In this document: positions 10,349 through 24,094 of the stretch, in pieces
Layout of the letters: every line of letters starts with the position of its first letter
How positions within the stretch are numbered: the first letter of the stretch is position 1
Origin: Linnemannia elongata
Lineage: Eukaryota; Mortierellomycota; Mortierellomycetes; Mortierellales; Mortierellaceae
NCBI GenBank assembly: GCA_036320915.1
Contig: JAXBDG010000013.1
Span: forward strand, 744,001 to 808,000
Direction of reading: 5' to 3'
Length of the DNA: 64,000 nt
Translations under genes and position numbers: made by a program
The notes under the pieces: generated by a model
What the model was told of the DNA's origin: nothing
The model's database searches: none
The model's input: the letters and a program-made list of their open reading frames with translations, nothing else

Positions 10349-13330
10349 GGGGACCATGGTTGCATTGCATGCATCGCCTGCAGCAAATCGCCTTTTTTTT
10401 CCTTTTTTTTTTCTTTTTTGGCTTCATTTTTTTCTTTTTCTATGTTCTTTCGATGGATGGCGCGCTTGTGGTTCCCATCGTGGTCGGTAGTGGCTGTTTG
10501 TCTAGTATGCCTTCATCCTACCTGGTCGCTTGCTTAGGTAGCGTCGTATATCGAAGGAAACAAAACTCACAATACAGCATTGGGAATGGGGACATTTGCT
10601 TGCTCCCTATCTTGTTTGAACAAATTCAAACAAAGCAAACACACATGAACACAAACAAAACAACCAAGCAAACAAACAAACAAAAAAAAATCGATCGTTG
10701 CACGACGGTGAGGGGTGATGAGAACCAAGCGAGTTGGAAAGAAAGTACAAGGGAAGGTGGCCAATGCTCGCCTGCCTGTCACTTTGATCCTTCCTTTCCT
10801 TTTTTTTCCCTGTCCAACTTCACACACAGTCTATTGGTATTCTCTCTGTTCATGCGATGCAGTATGAAAGAGAAAATGAAAGCAATTTCGATGTATATGC
10901 CTTGCGTGCGTTTATCGTTATTTTTCGTTGACTCTTTTTTCCGTTGAAATTCAAGCAACGGCGACGGTTTTCTGTTCGCATTGCACGAGAAATTGGAAGC
11001 GGAAAAGCCCAAGGTGATAACAGTGCTTCGACCCTTGTAAACTTCTTTTTCTGCTACTTATCTCCGTCCTCGATGTTCGGCTGTATTCCCTACCTTTTTT
11101 TATATTTTCTTCTTTCTCCACTCCTTGCTTGCTTTGTGCCCAGGCTCTCTTATCTTCATGTGAGAATCCCTGACTGTCTGTCTGCCTGTCCACACCCCCT
11201 TGGACAAGCAAAAAAAGCGCGGACTGTGCCCAATCTTTTTATTTTTTTCCTTTTCTTCCTCGGACCAGACTGGATCCGATCCCTCTCTCTCTCACTTCCT
11301 TTCGCTCTCGCCATGGCCCTTTTTTTTTTTTTTATTGTTGTTGGTGTTGTTGAATTTGATCCCGCCACTTGCTTCCCGCTCCCACAGTCCCCGACAACCT
11401 TCTACTCTTTCGTTTTTTTTTTTTTTTTTTTCATGGACAAGGTTTTTTTTTCTCACCCTCACCATCTGAAGCGAAGTTGGTGCTATCTTTTAGGGTATCT
11501 CCTTCTTTTCACTCATTTCTTGTTCAGCTGTTACACACTCACTCCGTTTTTTTGTCCTTCAACTTGCAGATGTGTGGAGAAGGAAAGGAAAAAAAAAAAT
11601 GTTAGGGGATGTGGGTTGGGGGTATTGTTGTTGTCGATTGTGGGTTGATAGTGTGGGTGAATTTTTTGTTTTTTTGTTCGTTCGATCGACAGTTATTTTG
11701 GTGCAACATCTGGATCCTCTTATTCTATAGTTGACTGTTAGTACTTGAACTCCTACTTGCTTTCTCATTTTTTCTTTGGAGCAAAGCGCACACGGACACA
11801 GTTGATAAAAAAAAATATGAAGGACTTAAGGTCAGACAGACATTCGATATTCAACCCCTTGGATGGAAAGGAATCGCAAAAAAAACGAAACGAGGTTTGG
11901 GTGGTGTTGCTGCCCAAAGGTTATGGCAAGGGGGTTGATCAGTAGGAAGTAAGCAGAAGAGCGAAATGCGAGATGGTAGATGTTTGAAAGTTGATATGTG
12001 TATGTACGTCTTGTAAGGCATGAGCATGGGTGTGATTAATGTTGTAAACGACAGATAGGTAATGGTATTGGCGAGGAAGCGGGGAGGGGTCAACGAGATG
12101 ATTCATGTTGCATTCATTCTCTCGTTTTTCTTTTTTTTTTTTTTTTTTGTTTCTTTTCTCAAATGTGAGTAAATCTAACGCAGAGAACCGAACGCTGGAT
12201 GCTTATGCAATTGAGAAAAAGAGGTATGAAGATGAATGATAAGGGCATTGATAGTTATTGATATTGCTATTTGCTTCAGCAAGGTTGCCGTTGTTTGACG
12301 TCTTGTTCATCGTTCATTGTTTCCGGAAGAAAGAAAGCAGAAGGCAAAGAGACCAGTTCGGCGCTAAGTTTAGTGTCTGCCTTGCTTGCTTCGATGAGAG
12401 TGTGTTGACAGGATAGTAGCAAAGGGAAAAAGAAAGGATGCGCAAGAAGGAGGAAGGGAAGAAGGGGGAGGGGGGATGAGTCTGGTCTCTTCCTTCCCCC
12501 CTTCCTCGAACAACCAAGATACAGATGCTTACCATTCAGTCTCCTCTTCTTTTTCTATGTCAGAGTCGATTGAATGAGGGTTTTCTGTGCTTTTTTTTTT
12601 TTCCTTTTACTTACTAACATACTTACATAGGTTGCTCACACACTTGTCCCTCTCCTTCTTCCTCTTCCTCCTATCTCCTCCCCCCTCTTCTTTTCTTCTT
12701 CGGCACTATCCTCTTCAACTACAGTACCCCTGCTCTGTCTCTTTCTTTCTACACTCAAACACTAAACTATTTTGCCTGTCTTGTCCAAGACACCCGCCTT
12801 TCTCAATCTTTTTCCGCTTCAGATACCCCTCACTTGTTTTTACTCATTAATAACAAGCAACAACTCATACACTCCAATCGAACCCACAGTTTACCCTGTC
12901 TGAATACTCGGCTCTTATTCCTCCTTTTGTGCATACGATCCAAGAGTGTAACAACAACCGTTTCTGTTTGTCGTCTTCTTGGATGGTCCGGGCCACCTCA
13001 ATTCATATATAAACCAACGGCCTCCTCATCTTGCTCCCGCTCTTCTTCTCTTCTCCTCTTCGCTTCTTCACCCGTCTCTCTTTTCGCACTTCTTTCTCTT
13101 CTTGTCTCCTCTCGCCCCTTCCTCATACTCTACTCTACTCTACTCTCACTCCTCCTTCATCGTACCTTCTCTTTCTCACATATCTTTTCTATCCATTTCA
13201 GCTTTTTTTTTTTTTTTTTTTTTTGTTTGCTTTGCAAACATATCATTCTAAAACAACAACAAAAAAAAGACTCGCACTCGCATTCATACAAAACATACCG
13301 TGTATACCATTTAGGGTTATCATCAGACCT

Positions 13331-13344
13331 TTTGACGCGTCCAC
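13331..13344 (+). promoter_or_regulatory. GACGCGTC palindrome in shared 14-mer
   Basis: TTTGACGCGTCCAC is identical to 7185-7198 upstream of AVO1. It lies about 410 nt before the start codon at 13747 and directly ahead of the hexanucleotide repeat. Confidence 0.4.
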
Positions 13345-13358
13345 ATAAAAAAAAAAAA

Positions 13359-13361
13359 CAC

Positions 13362-13440
<79 letters not shown>

Positions 13441-13442
13441 TA
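13359..13442. repeat. (CACATA)14 hexanucleotide array
   Basis: 84 nt of perfect CACATA repeats flanked by A12 on the left and A9 on the right, in the probable 5' leader of the glycogen-binding-module gene. Confidence 0.95.
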
Positions 13443-13746
13443 AAAAAAAACTTGTTTATTTTCCTGATACCTTTTGCCAGCTACCTCTTCTAGTTACTTC
13501 TTAAACAGCCTCTGCACAGCTCCCTTTCTTTACTGTCTCTGTTTTATCTCTCTCTTTTTTGTTTCATTCCTCATTTCAAATCTTCATATCTTTTTATTAT
13601 TGCATTGTGCCCCTCTTTTCTACCCTTTCATTTTCAAAGCCAGCCAACTCATCCATTTTTCAACCAGAGTTATCTTAGATATCACACACAGTACAGTGTC
13701 AGCTACATACCCTTGAGCTTCAAACAAGAGACCATATTACTACAAA

Positions 13747-16700
13747 ATGGCTTTCCGTAAACCAGCCCCTTCGTACGATCCCCGCCCGGGCAAGGACTCC
13801 TCGATCGAGTCGAAGGACGTTACCAGCAACAGCCTCGCCTTCCTCACCCACAGCATGCCCTCCCGCCACCGCAGCGGCAGCACTGCCAGCACTCGCAGTT
13901 CTCGCAGCACCAATGGCGAGCAACAACAACAAAAGCCTACTTCCACCAATACCACCACAACAAACAACACCCCCTTAAATCCTACCCTAGCCAACAACAG
14001 CAGCAACAGCAACAATACACTCCTCTCCCCTCTCCTCCCCCGTAACAGCTCCGATAACAACAGCACTCATTCGAAGCAAAGCCATCACCATATCAGACTC
14101 CCTTCCTTCCTTCGTCGACGAAAGCATTCTTCTGCTTCTGCCACCACCGAATCCCCTCCCTCTTCCACTGCCCAACTCTCCCTCCAGCAACACACCGTCG
14201 TCATGGTCCCCACCCACGATATCCACATCAAATGGCCTCACCCCGTCCCTTCCGGAAACGCCTTCATCGCCGGCACCTGGTCCGTCCCCGGGCACGGGCC
14301 ATGGGAAAAGCTGCCCATGACCCGCATCGAAGGCACCGACTCCTTCGAGATCCACCTTGACGTCCAGGAGATTGAAGATATCTCGGACTATCTCGACGAG
14401 GATGGCTACCTCCACCATGAACTCCTTGATCACCACCACCCACACGATCACTCCCACCAAGGCTCCCCTCCCCTCACCCCTACTTCTACAACAAGCTCAA
14501 CGACGACCCATGTCTCTCGACGCAAGCGCATCTCTCGATTCTTTGGTCGTGCTCGGTCCTCTTCCTCTGCCTCAACCACCAGCAGCACCAACAACAAGGA
14601 CCTCCACATCGACCTCCCTCACCATCATCAGAGCAAAGATGGCACCTATTTACCTCTTGCCCGTGAGTATCGCTATCAGTTCAAGTTTGTGATCGACGAC
14701 GAGTGGAAGTGCGACCACGACCGAGCTCAGGTGCAGGACTCCCATGGCCACTGGAACCATGAGCTTTCTGTTGAGCTCGTCGAGCAACTCCCTGCCGGCT
14801 CAGTAGGAGGACGCAGCCGAAGCTCGAGCCTCCAATCCCAGCACGGCCCTCAAGTCTCTGAGCAGGCTCCTATTAACAAGCCTTTGCCTATCCCTCACCC
14901 CACCATCATCACCACTTCCACATCCGATTCTACCACAATTACAAAAACCACCACCAGTATCATTGTTTCCCCCGCGGAGGAGGATGAGAAGGACCTTACA
15001 CGGGAGGTGACCGAGAATGTTGATGTTGAGTCAGCCCCTGTTCCTGCAAGCAGTTCGACCACTATTTCTGCCGCTGCTCCTGCCACTGCCGCTGTTGCTG
15101 CTGCAATTCCTACCTCGACCACCACAAGAAGGGGCAACAGCGTCAACTCCAAGGATACCTATGAAGCTGTCCTTATCTTTGACGAGACAGATGACTTGAG
15201 CGACGGCGAGGGTGGTCATTCCAAGAGACAACAAGTCGTCGAGTCAGACGATGAGGATGAGGAATTTGAGGATAACAATATCAACAACATCCCCATTGTC
15301 TCCACCATTGACAACAACAGCATCAACAACGAAAACGCCACGGAGGAGAAGGAAATTGTATTGTTGGGTGAGGGTGAGGATGCGGTCAAGGCCGAGGTTA
15401 CACCCCAACAAGACGACCATGCATCGTTATCGCCTGCTGATCAACAACAACAAGGTAAATAACATTACAACCCAAGGGAAAACTGACAGCAACAACCACA
15501 ACAACAACAATATCACTCTTGCTCTCACTCTTACTTTCATGTTCACACACGCACTTGCTCACTCGCACTCAACCCGCTCACATACACATGGGCAATTAAT
15601 GCTTGGTACTACTTGACCGCCCCTACCCCATCCAATCCATCTCATCCCATCCCGCCGTCTTGCTATTTTTCTTTCCTTCCCTTCCCATATCTATGCCCCT
15701 GTCACTTCATCCTTTGTCATTCTTTTTCCTTCTTTTTTTTTCCTTTCTTTCCTTTTCCTCCTTCCCCTTCCCCTTCCCCTTTATCATTTGTTCTTTTGGG
15801 CGCAGGAAAAAGCAAAAAATTACGCATAATGGCATATTTCTATCCACATCCTAACACCATCCTTCGTTTATGGCCCTTTCCCTCATAGACAATTGCCCTT
15901 CTGAAGAGTCCTCCCCTGTCGTCATCAAGGTGTCTGCTGCCAATGCTGCAGATGATGCCACTGCCAACCCTGTCTCCTCATCGATCGAGGCTGCTGAAGT
16001 CAGCAGCGACAAGGTCACTGAAATTGATGTCACACAACAGGTTATGGAGAAAAATAAGGAAGGCGAGCAAGATGCATCTACCGTGGCTATCGAGGATGTC
16101 TTTGTGAACTCGTCCAGTGTTGCCAAGCCCCTTCCCCAGCTGGACGAGCCCTCCATCATCATCCCTGCCGAGTCTTCGTTCTCTGCTGTCGAAGAGGAGT
16201 CGCATACTGCCGCTGCTGTTGAAGAGGTTGCAGCTCCTGTCCCCAATGTTGAGGCCAAAGTTGTTGAGCCTGAAGTCGTCGAGAAAGCCCTTGAGGTCGA
16301 GGAGCCTGCTCCTTCTCCCATTGTCTCGTCTCCTGCTCCAACCTCGGTTGCCATCCCTGCCTCGCCCGACTTTTCGTTTGAATCCATCGCTACCCAGTCT
16401 CACCTGCTCTCGCCCGATGTTGAGCCTGAGGCGTTTGTTCTTCAAGCTGCCGTCAATCTCGACGAGGAGGACACTGACAAGGACGATGATGTGAGCGAGG
16501 TCGAAGAGCTCGAGCCTGATGTCAAAACTACTACTTCTGCTACCCCCACAGCTGCTCCCACCAAGGCTGTCCTTGAGGTTGTTACCGATCCCTCTGTCAT
16601 TGCTGTCGCCACCGCCGCTGCAGCTGCAGCAGCCTCTGCCACCTCTACCGCGAACGATTACTCTCAGGTTCCATCGCCTCCCTTGACTCCCTCCAACTTG

Positions 16701-17237
16701 ACTAGCTCGAAGCGCGACTTGCTCACTGGTCAGATCATCTCTGTCGAGTTGACAGAAACTGAAGGTGAGAAGCAGCTGCAGCAGCAGAGCGAGGAGACGT
16801 TTGAACGGTCTGTTTACATGACTCCTCGTGCCGAGACTACCATTACCAAGCATACCACACTCGAGGAGACGACCACCACGACCACCATCAAAGAGTCATC
16901 AACTGTTGTTGTTGCTGTGGAGGACGAGAACGCGACAATTGACATCCTTGATGACAAGGACCTTCCTGCATCTCTCATGTCCAACTCGTCATCTTCCTCG
17001 TCATTGTTGACATTGAGTGGGAGCCAAAGCGGCAGCCGTCGCAGCAGCAATAGCAGCACCAGCACCAAGGCTTCCTCTTCGTCCTCGCCGCACCGTGAGA
17101 TGGTGGAGCATGACAAGAGCAAGAAGAGCGGGCCTGAGCAATACCCCAGCTTGCTCTGGAGCTTCTGCAAGACGACTGTTGTTGTATCTGCTGCAGTTGT
17201 CGTCCTGGGATTGGGCCTTGGACGTAGGAGGGATTGA
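13747..17237 (+). CDS. Tail-anchored protein with AMPK/Crp1-type glycogen-binding module
   Basis: Two exons, 13747-15454 and 15889-17237 (434-nt intron, Asp codon split G/AC); 1018 aa. Residues about 149-215 match the first half of a CBM48/AMPK-beta glycogen-binding fold: IKWPHP, then AFIAGTWSVPGHGPWEKLPM. The second half, YRYQFKFVIDDEWKCD, follows at about 307, after an insertion of roughly 90 residues rich in His, Ser and Thr. This module occurs in AMPK beta subunits and in yeast Crp1/Mdg1. The remainder is disordered, with Ser/Thr, Gln/Asn, acidic and Ala tracts. The last about 30 residues form one hydrophobic helix ending in GLGLGRRRD, a likely tail anchor. A role linking glycogen or signalling to a membrane is inference. 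The single intron was placed by phase; reading through it would stop at once. Confidence 0.75.
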
Positions 17238-18050
17238 AGATGAGTGGGAGGTGTGCCAACCATATAGTTTTAGAAACACGCGTCTAACGAACAATAGCAA
17301 CAACAAAAGCAAAAGAAAAACCAAAAAAAAAAAAAAAAAAATAGCAATAACATGTACATAATATTCATAGTAACAAAAGCAAAATAACAAAACCTTATCA
17401 TTTTTTTAACGAATTGAGATTCGTCAAGTTGTTTTTGGATGCATACCAAATGGTGCAGGGTCTGCCTGTTTCCCGTACCTTTTTTTTCTTCCTTGAATCT
17501 TCTGCACGCGACAAGGTTGGGTTTTCTGTGGGTGAACTGTTGCTTGTTTTGGAACTAATGGAAACATGTGGATGCGGGTTTCTCGAAACACTGCATTATG
17601 TAAAATAAGGCATACAAGGCAGAGCCAAGAAGCAATGCAAGAAACTATCATGTCTCAATGGACGAGACAGAGTCGATTGGCCGTTGTCCCTGTCTTTCTT
17701 TATGTTCTTTGGTACTATCAGCAGCATGTAAGATGGTAATAACTCAAGGCAGAAAAAAAAGTGAAAGCGTTAGGAGGAAAGAGCGATCGATGCTGCTGTC
17801 CTAACAAAAAAACCTACCAGTGAGCAAGACAGTAAAGATACGACAACGCGTGTCGATCGCTATATAAGGTTGTGAATGTGGGGGTCCGATAAGAAAATTG
17901 CAAAAAAACAAGTGCATGAAAATGCCTATGTCAACTCGGCAATAGGCTAGGTTTGCCAAGCATGAGAAGGACGGTGGTAAAGGGGGAAAAAACCAGAGAG
18001 GACCTTATCGAAGCGCACCAAAAAAGGAAGAGCAACGAAAGAAGCAAAAG
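17238..18050. other. Spacer before the tRNA pair
   Basis: About 810 bp with the 3' region of the preceding gene and an A18 run at about 17323-17341. No coding frame or RNA gene is recognised. Confidence 0.5.
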
Positions 18051-18124
18051 TGTTTGTACTCGGACTTGAACCGAGGACCGTCTGTGTGTTAGACAGACGT
18101 GATAACCAACTACACCATACAAAC
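18051..18124 (-). tRNA. tRNA-Val (AAC)
   Basis: A 74-nt cloverleaf on the minus strand. The acceptor stem GTTTGTA (18124-18118) pairs with TACAAAC (18058-18052), followed by discriminator A. The anticodon loop CTAACAC gives anticodon AAC. The T arm contains GGTTCAAGTCC and the D arm TGTAGTTGGTTA. No intron. A TTTT terminator follows directly on the minus strand (18049-18046). Confidence 0.96.
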
Positions 18125-18193
18125 TCACTAATTGCTTGATATTCATTGAGATTTATTTTCATATTTAATGTTTAGCATATAATTTGAAATCAG

Positions 18194-18209
18194 CACGTGA
18201 TGACACGTG
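18194..18209. promoter_or_regulatory. Paired CACGTG E-boxes between two tRNA genes
   Basis: CACGTG occurs at 18194-18199 and 18204-18209 in the near-palindrome GCACGTGATGACACGTGC. The left copy read on the minus strand is ATCACGTG, the Cbf1-type RTCACRTG word. It sits in the 160-bp AT-rich gap between the divergent tRNA genes. Confidence 0.45.
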
Positions 18210-18284
18210 CTTCCGTATGGCGTTATGTATCTAATTAAAAAATGTCTAAAATTTCCCTCTCCCATCAGCTTCCAAGCCTCCATT

Positions 18285-18291
18285 GCGACCT

Positions 18292-18332
<41 letters not shown>

Positions 18333-18357
18333 GTGTGTTCAATCCACACAGGTCGCA
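18285..18357 (+). tRNA. tRNA-Phe (GAA)
   Basis: A 73-nt cloverleaf. The acceptor GCGACCT pairs with AGGTCGC and ends in discriminator A. The D arm is TAGCTCAGTTGGGAGAGC, the anticodon loop CTGAAGA gives GAA, and the T arm has GTTCAATCC. No intron. It is followed by a T6 run that should terminate RNA polymerase III. Confidence 0.97.
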
Positions 18358-18385
18358 TTTTTTATTCCGTTTTATCAACCCGTTC

Positions 18386-18393
18386 TGACGTCA
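18386..18393. promoter_or_regulatory. Perfect CRE/ATF site upstream of UBC4
   Basis: Palindromic TGACGTCA, 143 nt before the UBC4 start codon and about 30 nt after tRNA-Phe. The same 8-mer lies upstream of RPN12 (25895-25902). Such sites are bound by CREB/ATF-type bZIP factors. Confidence 0.5.
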
Positions 18394-18528
18394 CACAATC
18401 CAGCGCCGAAGTGGTGTGACCTGAAGAGGAGATTTGATATCTTTCGTTCTTGGTTGGCAAGGATTTTTTCTTTTTTCTTCTTTTCTTCTCCAAACACATC
18501 AACCCTCTCGACAATCCAACATCAAGCC

Positions 18529-20482
<1,954 letters not shown>

Positions 20483-20947
20483 ATTTGATCATGGCGACTT
20501 CGGTATCCCTCAGGAAATACAAAAGATGGTGGCTACAAAAGAAATCTGCAGATAATAAACCAAAGTGAACTTTCTATGTGTGTCTGTTTTCCTATTGTTT
20601 TGAGAATATCCAAGGGCGAACGTTCATTATATGTCCCTTTGGGTTCAAATGTCACTAAAACTGTGGAAATGGGACAAATGGTGGTATTGGACAATGATGG
20701 CATTTATTATGCTTGTTAGCTTGTTTGCTTGTTTGTTAGCTTGTAATATGGGGTCATTAATGTGGGTGATCACGAAACAAGAAAAGGGAAGACTTCCACG
20801 GCTGCATCGATGCCAGATCGATGGTTATTGATTTGGTATTGGTTTGTACAGAGTGGTGGCAAGTCTTAGCTCTCGCACTATTTTTTTTCTTTGCGTTTGT
20901 ACCTTCACTCTGAAAGAAGGGTTCGTGCACTTTGCCTCGAACTTTGC
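20483..20947. other. Convergent UBC4/kinase 3' spacer
   Basis: 465 bp holding both 3' ends. A GCTTGTTTGCTTGTTTGTTAGCTTG tract (about 20710-20742) is a short imperfect repeat. No gene is seen. Confidence 0.5.
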
Positions 20948-23900
20948 CTAGCACTTTGTAGCGGTCTCGAAGCGAAAAAACTGACGAAGCTTTGTCAAAG
21001 TCTTTCTCTTCTTCTTTGACGACGAGTCAAACCCATCATTCAGTGCGTCATTAGAAGGGCACATCGTGATGGTGACCGCCTCGCCAGTCGCAGGGGAAAC
21101 GCCATTGGAGGTATGGACCGAGTGTGGGCGGTTGTGTTGCTTGTAAGGGTGGTGCATCATCATCTTGTCGTCCGTGTGGCCTGAGGACGCGTTCATAGTG
21201 TTGGACCGCTTCTGGTAGGAGGAAGGATGGACCAGGCCGATAGCAGCGGCGTTGGCGGCGGCGATGGCCAAGGCTTCGTCGCGGGATGTGGGACCTATGG
21301 GTGTGCTTGGGGAGATTGTTGCCATGGTTTCGGTTGGGGAACTGGCCATGGAGGGGGAGACGTCGCTCATTTGTTCATCATGATCGTATAGGTCTGGGAC
21401 GGGACTCATTGGTGAGGGGGAAGGGGAAGTGTCCATGTGGTGGTGATTGTGGTAAGGGTGCTGTTGTTGGTATTGGTGGTGTTGGTGAGATTGGGAGTGC
21501 TGTTGGTTGTTGTTGTTGTAGGGGTGGTAATCATTGTTGGTAGCGGTAGGATGGTAGGAGTGGCGGTTCGTGTTGACGGTTGGTGGTTGTGGTTGTGGGG
21601 CGGTTGAGATGGTAGGGACGATGACGTTCATGGTCTTGCTAATATCTTCATTGGGGTGGAAGGTGGGCAGACCGGTCGACTTTGCCTGAGGCTGTTGCTG
21701 TTGCTGTTGCTGTTGTTGCTGCTGAGGAGGATTGGTGCGAGTAGTAGAAGTGGAGGGTGGACGTATGGTCGCAGGAGCGGTGGAGAGGGCCGGGAGGGCA
21801 GCGGAGATAGTGTCCATGCCGTCCGCGCGCATCCAACGGGATCTGAGGACGTCTGTCAATGTTGCACGGCGCTTGGGGTCGACCGTCAACATACGATGGA
21901 TCAACGAGCACACATCTACGATTTTAGAGAAGACATAAGAATAATGTTAGCTATACTGCCATGCTTGTTAATTACTACAACAACAGACAAGGATGAAAAA
22001 CGCGTACCGATAGATCCTTCACGTGGCTTTTGGTAGTTTCCGCGCTTGATCTGCGCAAAGAGGGCAGGTAGGTCACTGGCATCAAAGGGCAAGCGTCCGC
22101 AGACAAGGACATAAAGAATGACACCCAAGGACCAGACATCGGTCTCGGGTCCAATATAAGGGGTACCGCTGACCATCTCCGGAGCAGCATAGAAAGGTGA
22201 GCCACAATAGGTTGTTAGATGGCGGTCCTTGTGCCAATTGTTCCCGAACCCAAAATCAGCCACTCGGACGTTACGCTCGCTGTCCAGCAGGATGTTTTCC
22301 GGCTTCAAATCTCTGTGCACCACATTGTTCTAACAACGAGGAAATGGAAAAAGAAGTTAGAACTAGAGGGAAGAATGTATAAAAACCCTGCCAGCATGAA
22401 CATTACGCCAACTGTATATACCTCGTGGCAGTAGTGGATGGCGAGGACGATCTGCTGGAAAATGCGACGGGCCTCCTTCTCGTCCAAGGAGCCCTTGTTG
22501 GAGATGTAGTCAAACAGTTCGCCTCCAGTCAGATTTTCCATGACGATCAGGATCCGGTAATCATCCTCCATCACCGTTTTGACATCGACGATATTGGGGT
22601 GGCGGAGGGTGGCCATCAAGCGAGCCTCTCGTGTCGCGTGTAGACGCTGCTGCTCGCTCTTGAACTGTGCCTTTTCCAAGATCTTCACCGCGACCTACAA
22701 GGTTGGCAAGGAGAACAAAAAACAAGCGGTATTTTCCGGTTAGTCTCTCCCTTAATACGAGAGGAGAAGAGAAAGGGGAAAAGGAGGAGTGGGCTAAGCT
22801 GTCGCGTTTACCTGCTCGCCGGTGATGTCGTTCTCCGCCAAGAGGACCTTTCCAAAGTTGCCTTGACCAATGGTGCCGATGTATGTGTAACCCTGGATCT
22901 CACCATACTTGCGTCTGTATGATTCCTATTAGTCGCGTAGGAAAATAAAAAAAGATTGCTCGTCAGTTCAAAGGTCATAGGATATGTGTGGCACAACTTG
23001 CAGATCTATCAGAGAATGGATGGCATACCTTGGTGCTGCTAACATTGCTGAGTCGCGACTGGCGACCGGATGCAGGTGGTTGTTGCTGTTGGGCAGAGGA
23101 GCCGGTATTGTCAACAGGGCTAGAAGGTGACGTCGGGATAGGTGCCTTTTGGTTATGAAACTCATCTGTCGGTGCAGAATGAGATACGTGGTCCTGTTTA
23201 TTATGAGTAGGAGCTATCGCTGTGGGGGTCGTAACACCTGCAGCAGATACAGTCGAACCCTGATGATGGTTGGATGAATAAGACTGTTGCTGAGGTTGAC
23301 GGTACTGGTTGTTGTTGTTATTGTTGCTGCCGTTTGTAGTGTTTGTAGAATGGTTGTAGTGGTTGTTGTTGTTCTGACTGCCAGGATGGATGGGAGATTC
23401 TGCGATCGATTCCGCCTTGGAGCGCCGGCGCTCGATAGCTGCTGCTGTTGGTGCTGGTGTCTGAACCAGCTTCAAAGGCCCCACCTCCTTCTTTTTTTTT
23501 GCCGAGTTACATCAAAGATACGAAAAGGACAACGAAGATTAGTTTATATAAGTCACAGCCGAACTGGGATCCCGGCATTTTATAAGCTACAACAACAACA
23601 TCAACAGAACTGGAACTTTGGGTACCCCCCTTTTTTTTGCATGTATTCTCAATTTATGTATTACTCTTGATTGTCGATTTTTTTTGGCTCATATTTCTTC
23701 TACTCACCTCGGATGGGTATGCCTTTGAGGATTCTCTGACACTCTGGGCGCGGTTCGCCAGATGGCGATCGACACGCGAGGCGCCATATGTCTTGTCAAT
23801 GTCGGCAGATTTTCTCCTATATACATTCTTTTGTTTGTATTATGGAGAGAATGAAGTGGGAACATTAAGGGCATGTTTAGAGTGTGGATGGTGTTGTTGC

Positions 23901-24094
23901 CTAGCAATTGATGAAGGCGAAGTTAAGTGAAAGTAATGAAAAAGAAGTGGAAGTGCATGAGAGACGATGGGTGAACGCACCTGGTGAGGTTCGCTGATTC
24001 TCATGCCCTTCATGGCCTCCTGGGCAGAGATCCTCTCTGCAGCATAGGCGTCTTGTCGAGTGTTGTGGGAAAGGGTTGGTGCAGCAGTGTTCAT
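20948..24094 (-). CDS. CAMK-like (CAMKL/AMPK-related) Ser/Thr protein kinase
   Basis: Exons (5' to 3'): 24094-23981, 23827-23708, 23490-23029, 22925-22812, 22694-22422, 22329-22008, 21915-20948; 790 aa. A disordered Asn/Gln/Ser-rich N-terminus of about 235 residues precedes the kinase domain (about 240-500): glycine loop GTIGQGNFGKV, catalytic Lys274 in VAVKIL, HRDLKPEN at 366-373, DFGFGN, T-loop HLTTYCGSPFYAAPE, and DVWSLGVILYVLVCGRLPFD. The T-loop Thr and GPETDVWS pattern place it with AMPK-related kinases (MARK/SIK/NUAK/Kin1 relatives), not Snf1 itself. The C-terminus is again low-complexity with Gln, His and Asn runs and a basic segment (KKKRKTLTKLRQFFRFE). The second exon uses an AAG acceptor and the third has two adjacent acceptors, so residues 39-85 are less certain. 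The exact ortholog is not identified. Confidence 0.85.

Larger units (their letters stand above)
10349..13746. other. 3.4-kb low-complexity spacer, no gene seen
   Basis: Contains the AVO1 3' region, many T and A runs, and from about 12580 onwards a long C/T-rich stretch leading to the next gene, probably its promoter and 5' UTR. Open frames here translate to Phe/Ser/Leu-rich or Lys-rich strings with no motif. A second copy of TTTGACGCGTCCAC lies at 13331-13344. Confidence 0.6.

Noticed and set aside
10944..11648. 234-codon Phe/Ser/Leu-rich frame between AVO1 and the next gene
   Set aside because: Translation of T-rich low-complexity DNA; no conserved motif, no intron or start context.
13359..13442. 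Regular short repeats as a possible CRISPR array
   Set aside because: Head-to-tail hexanucleotides without spacers, in a eukaryotic genome; a simple microsatellite.
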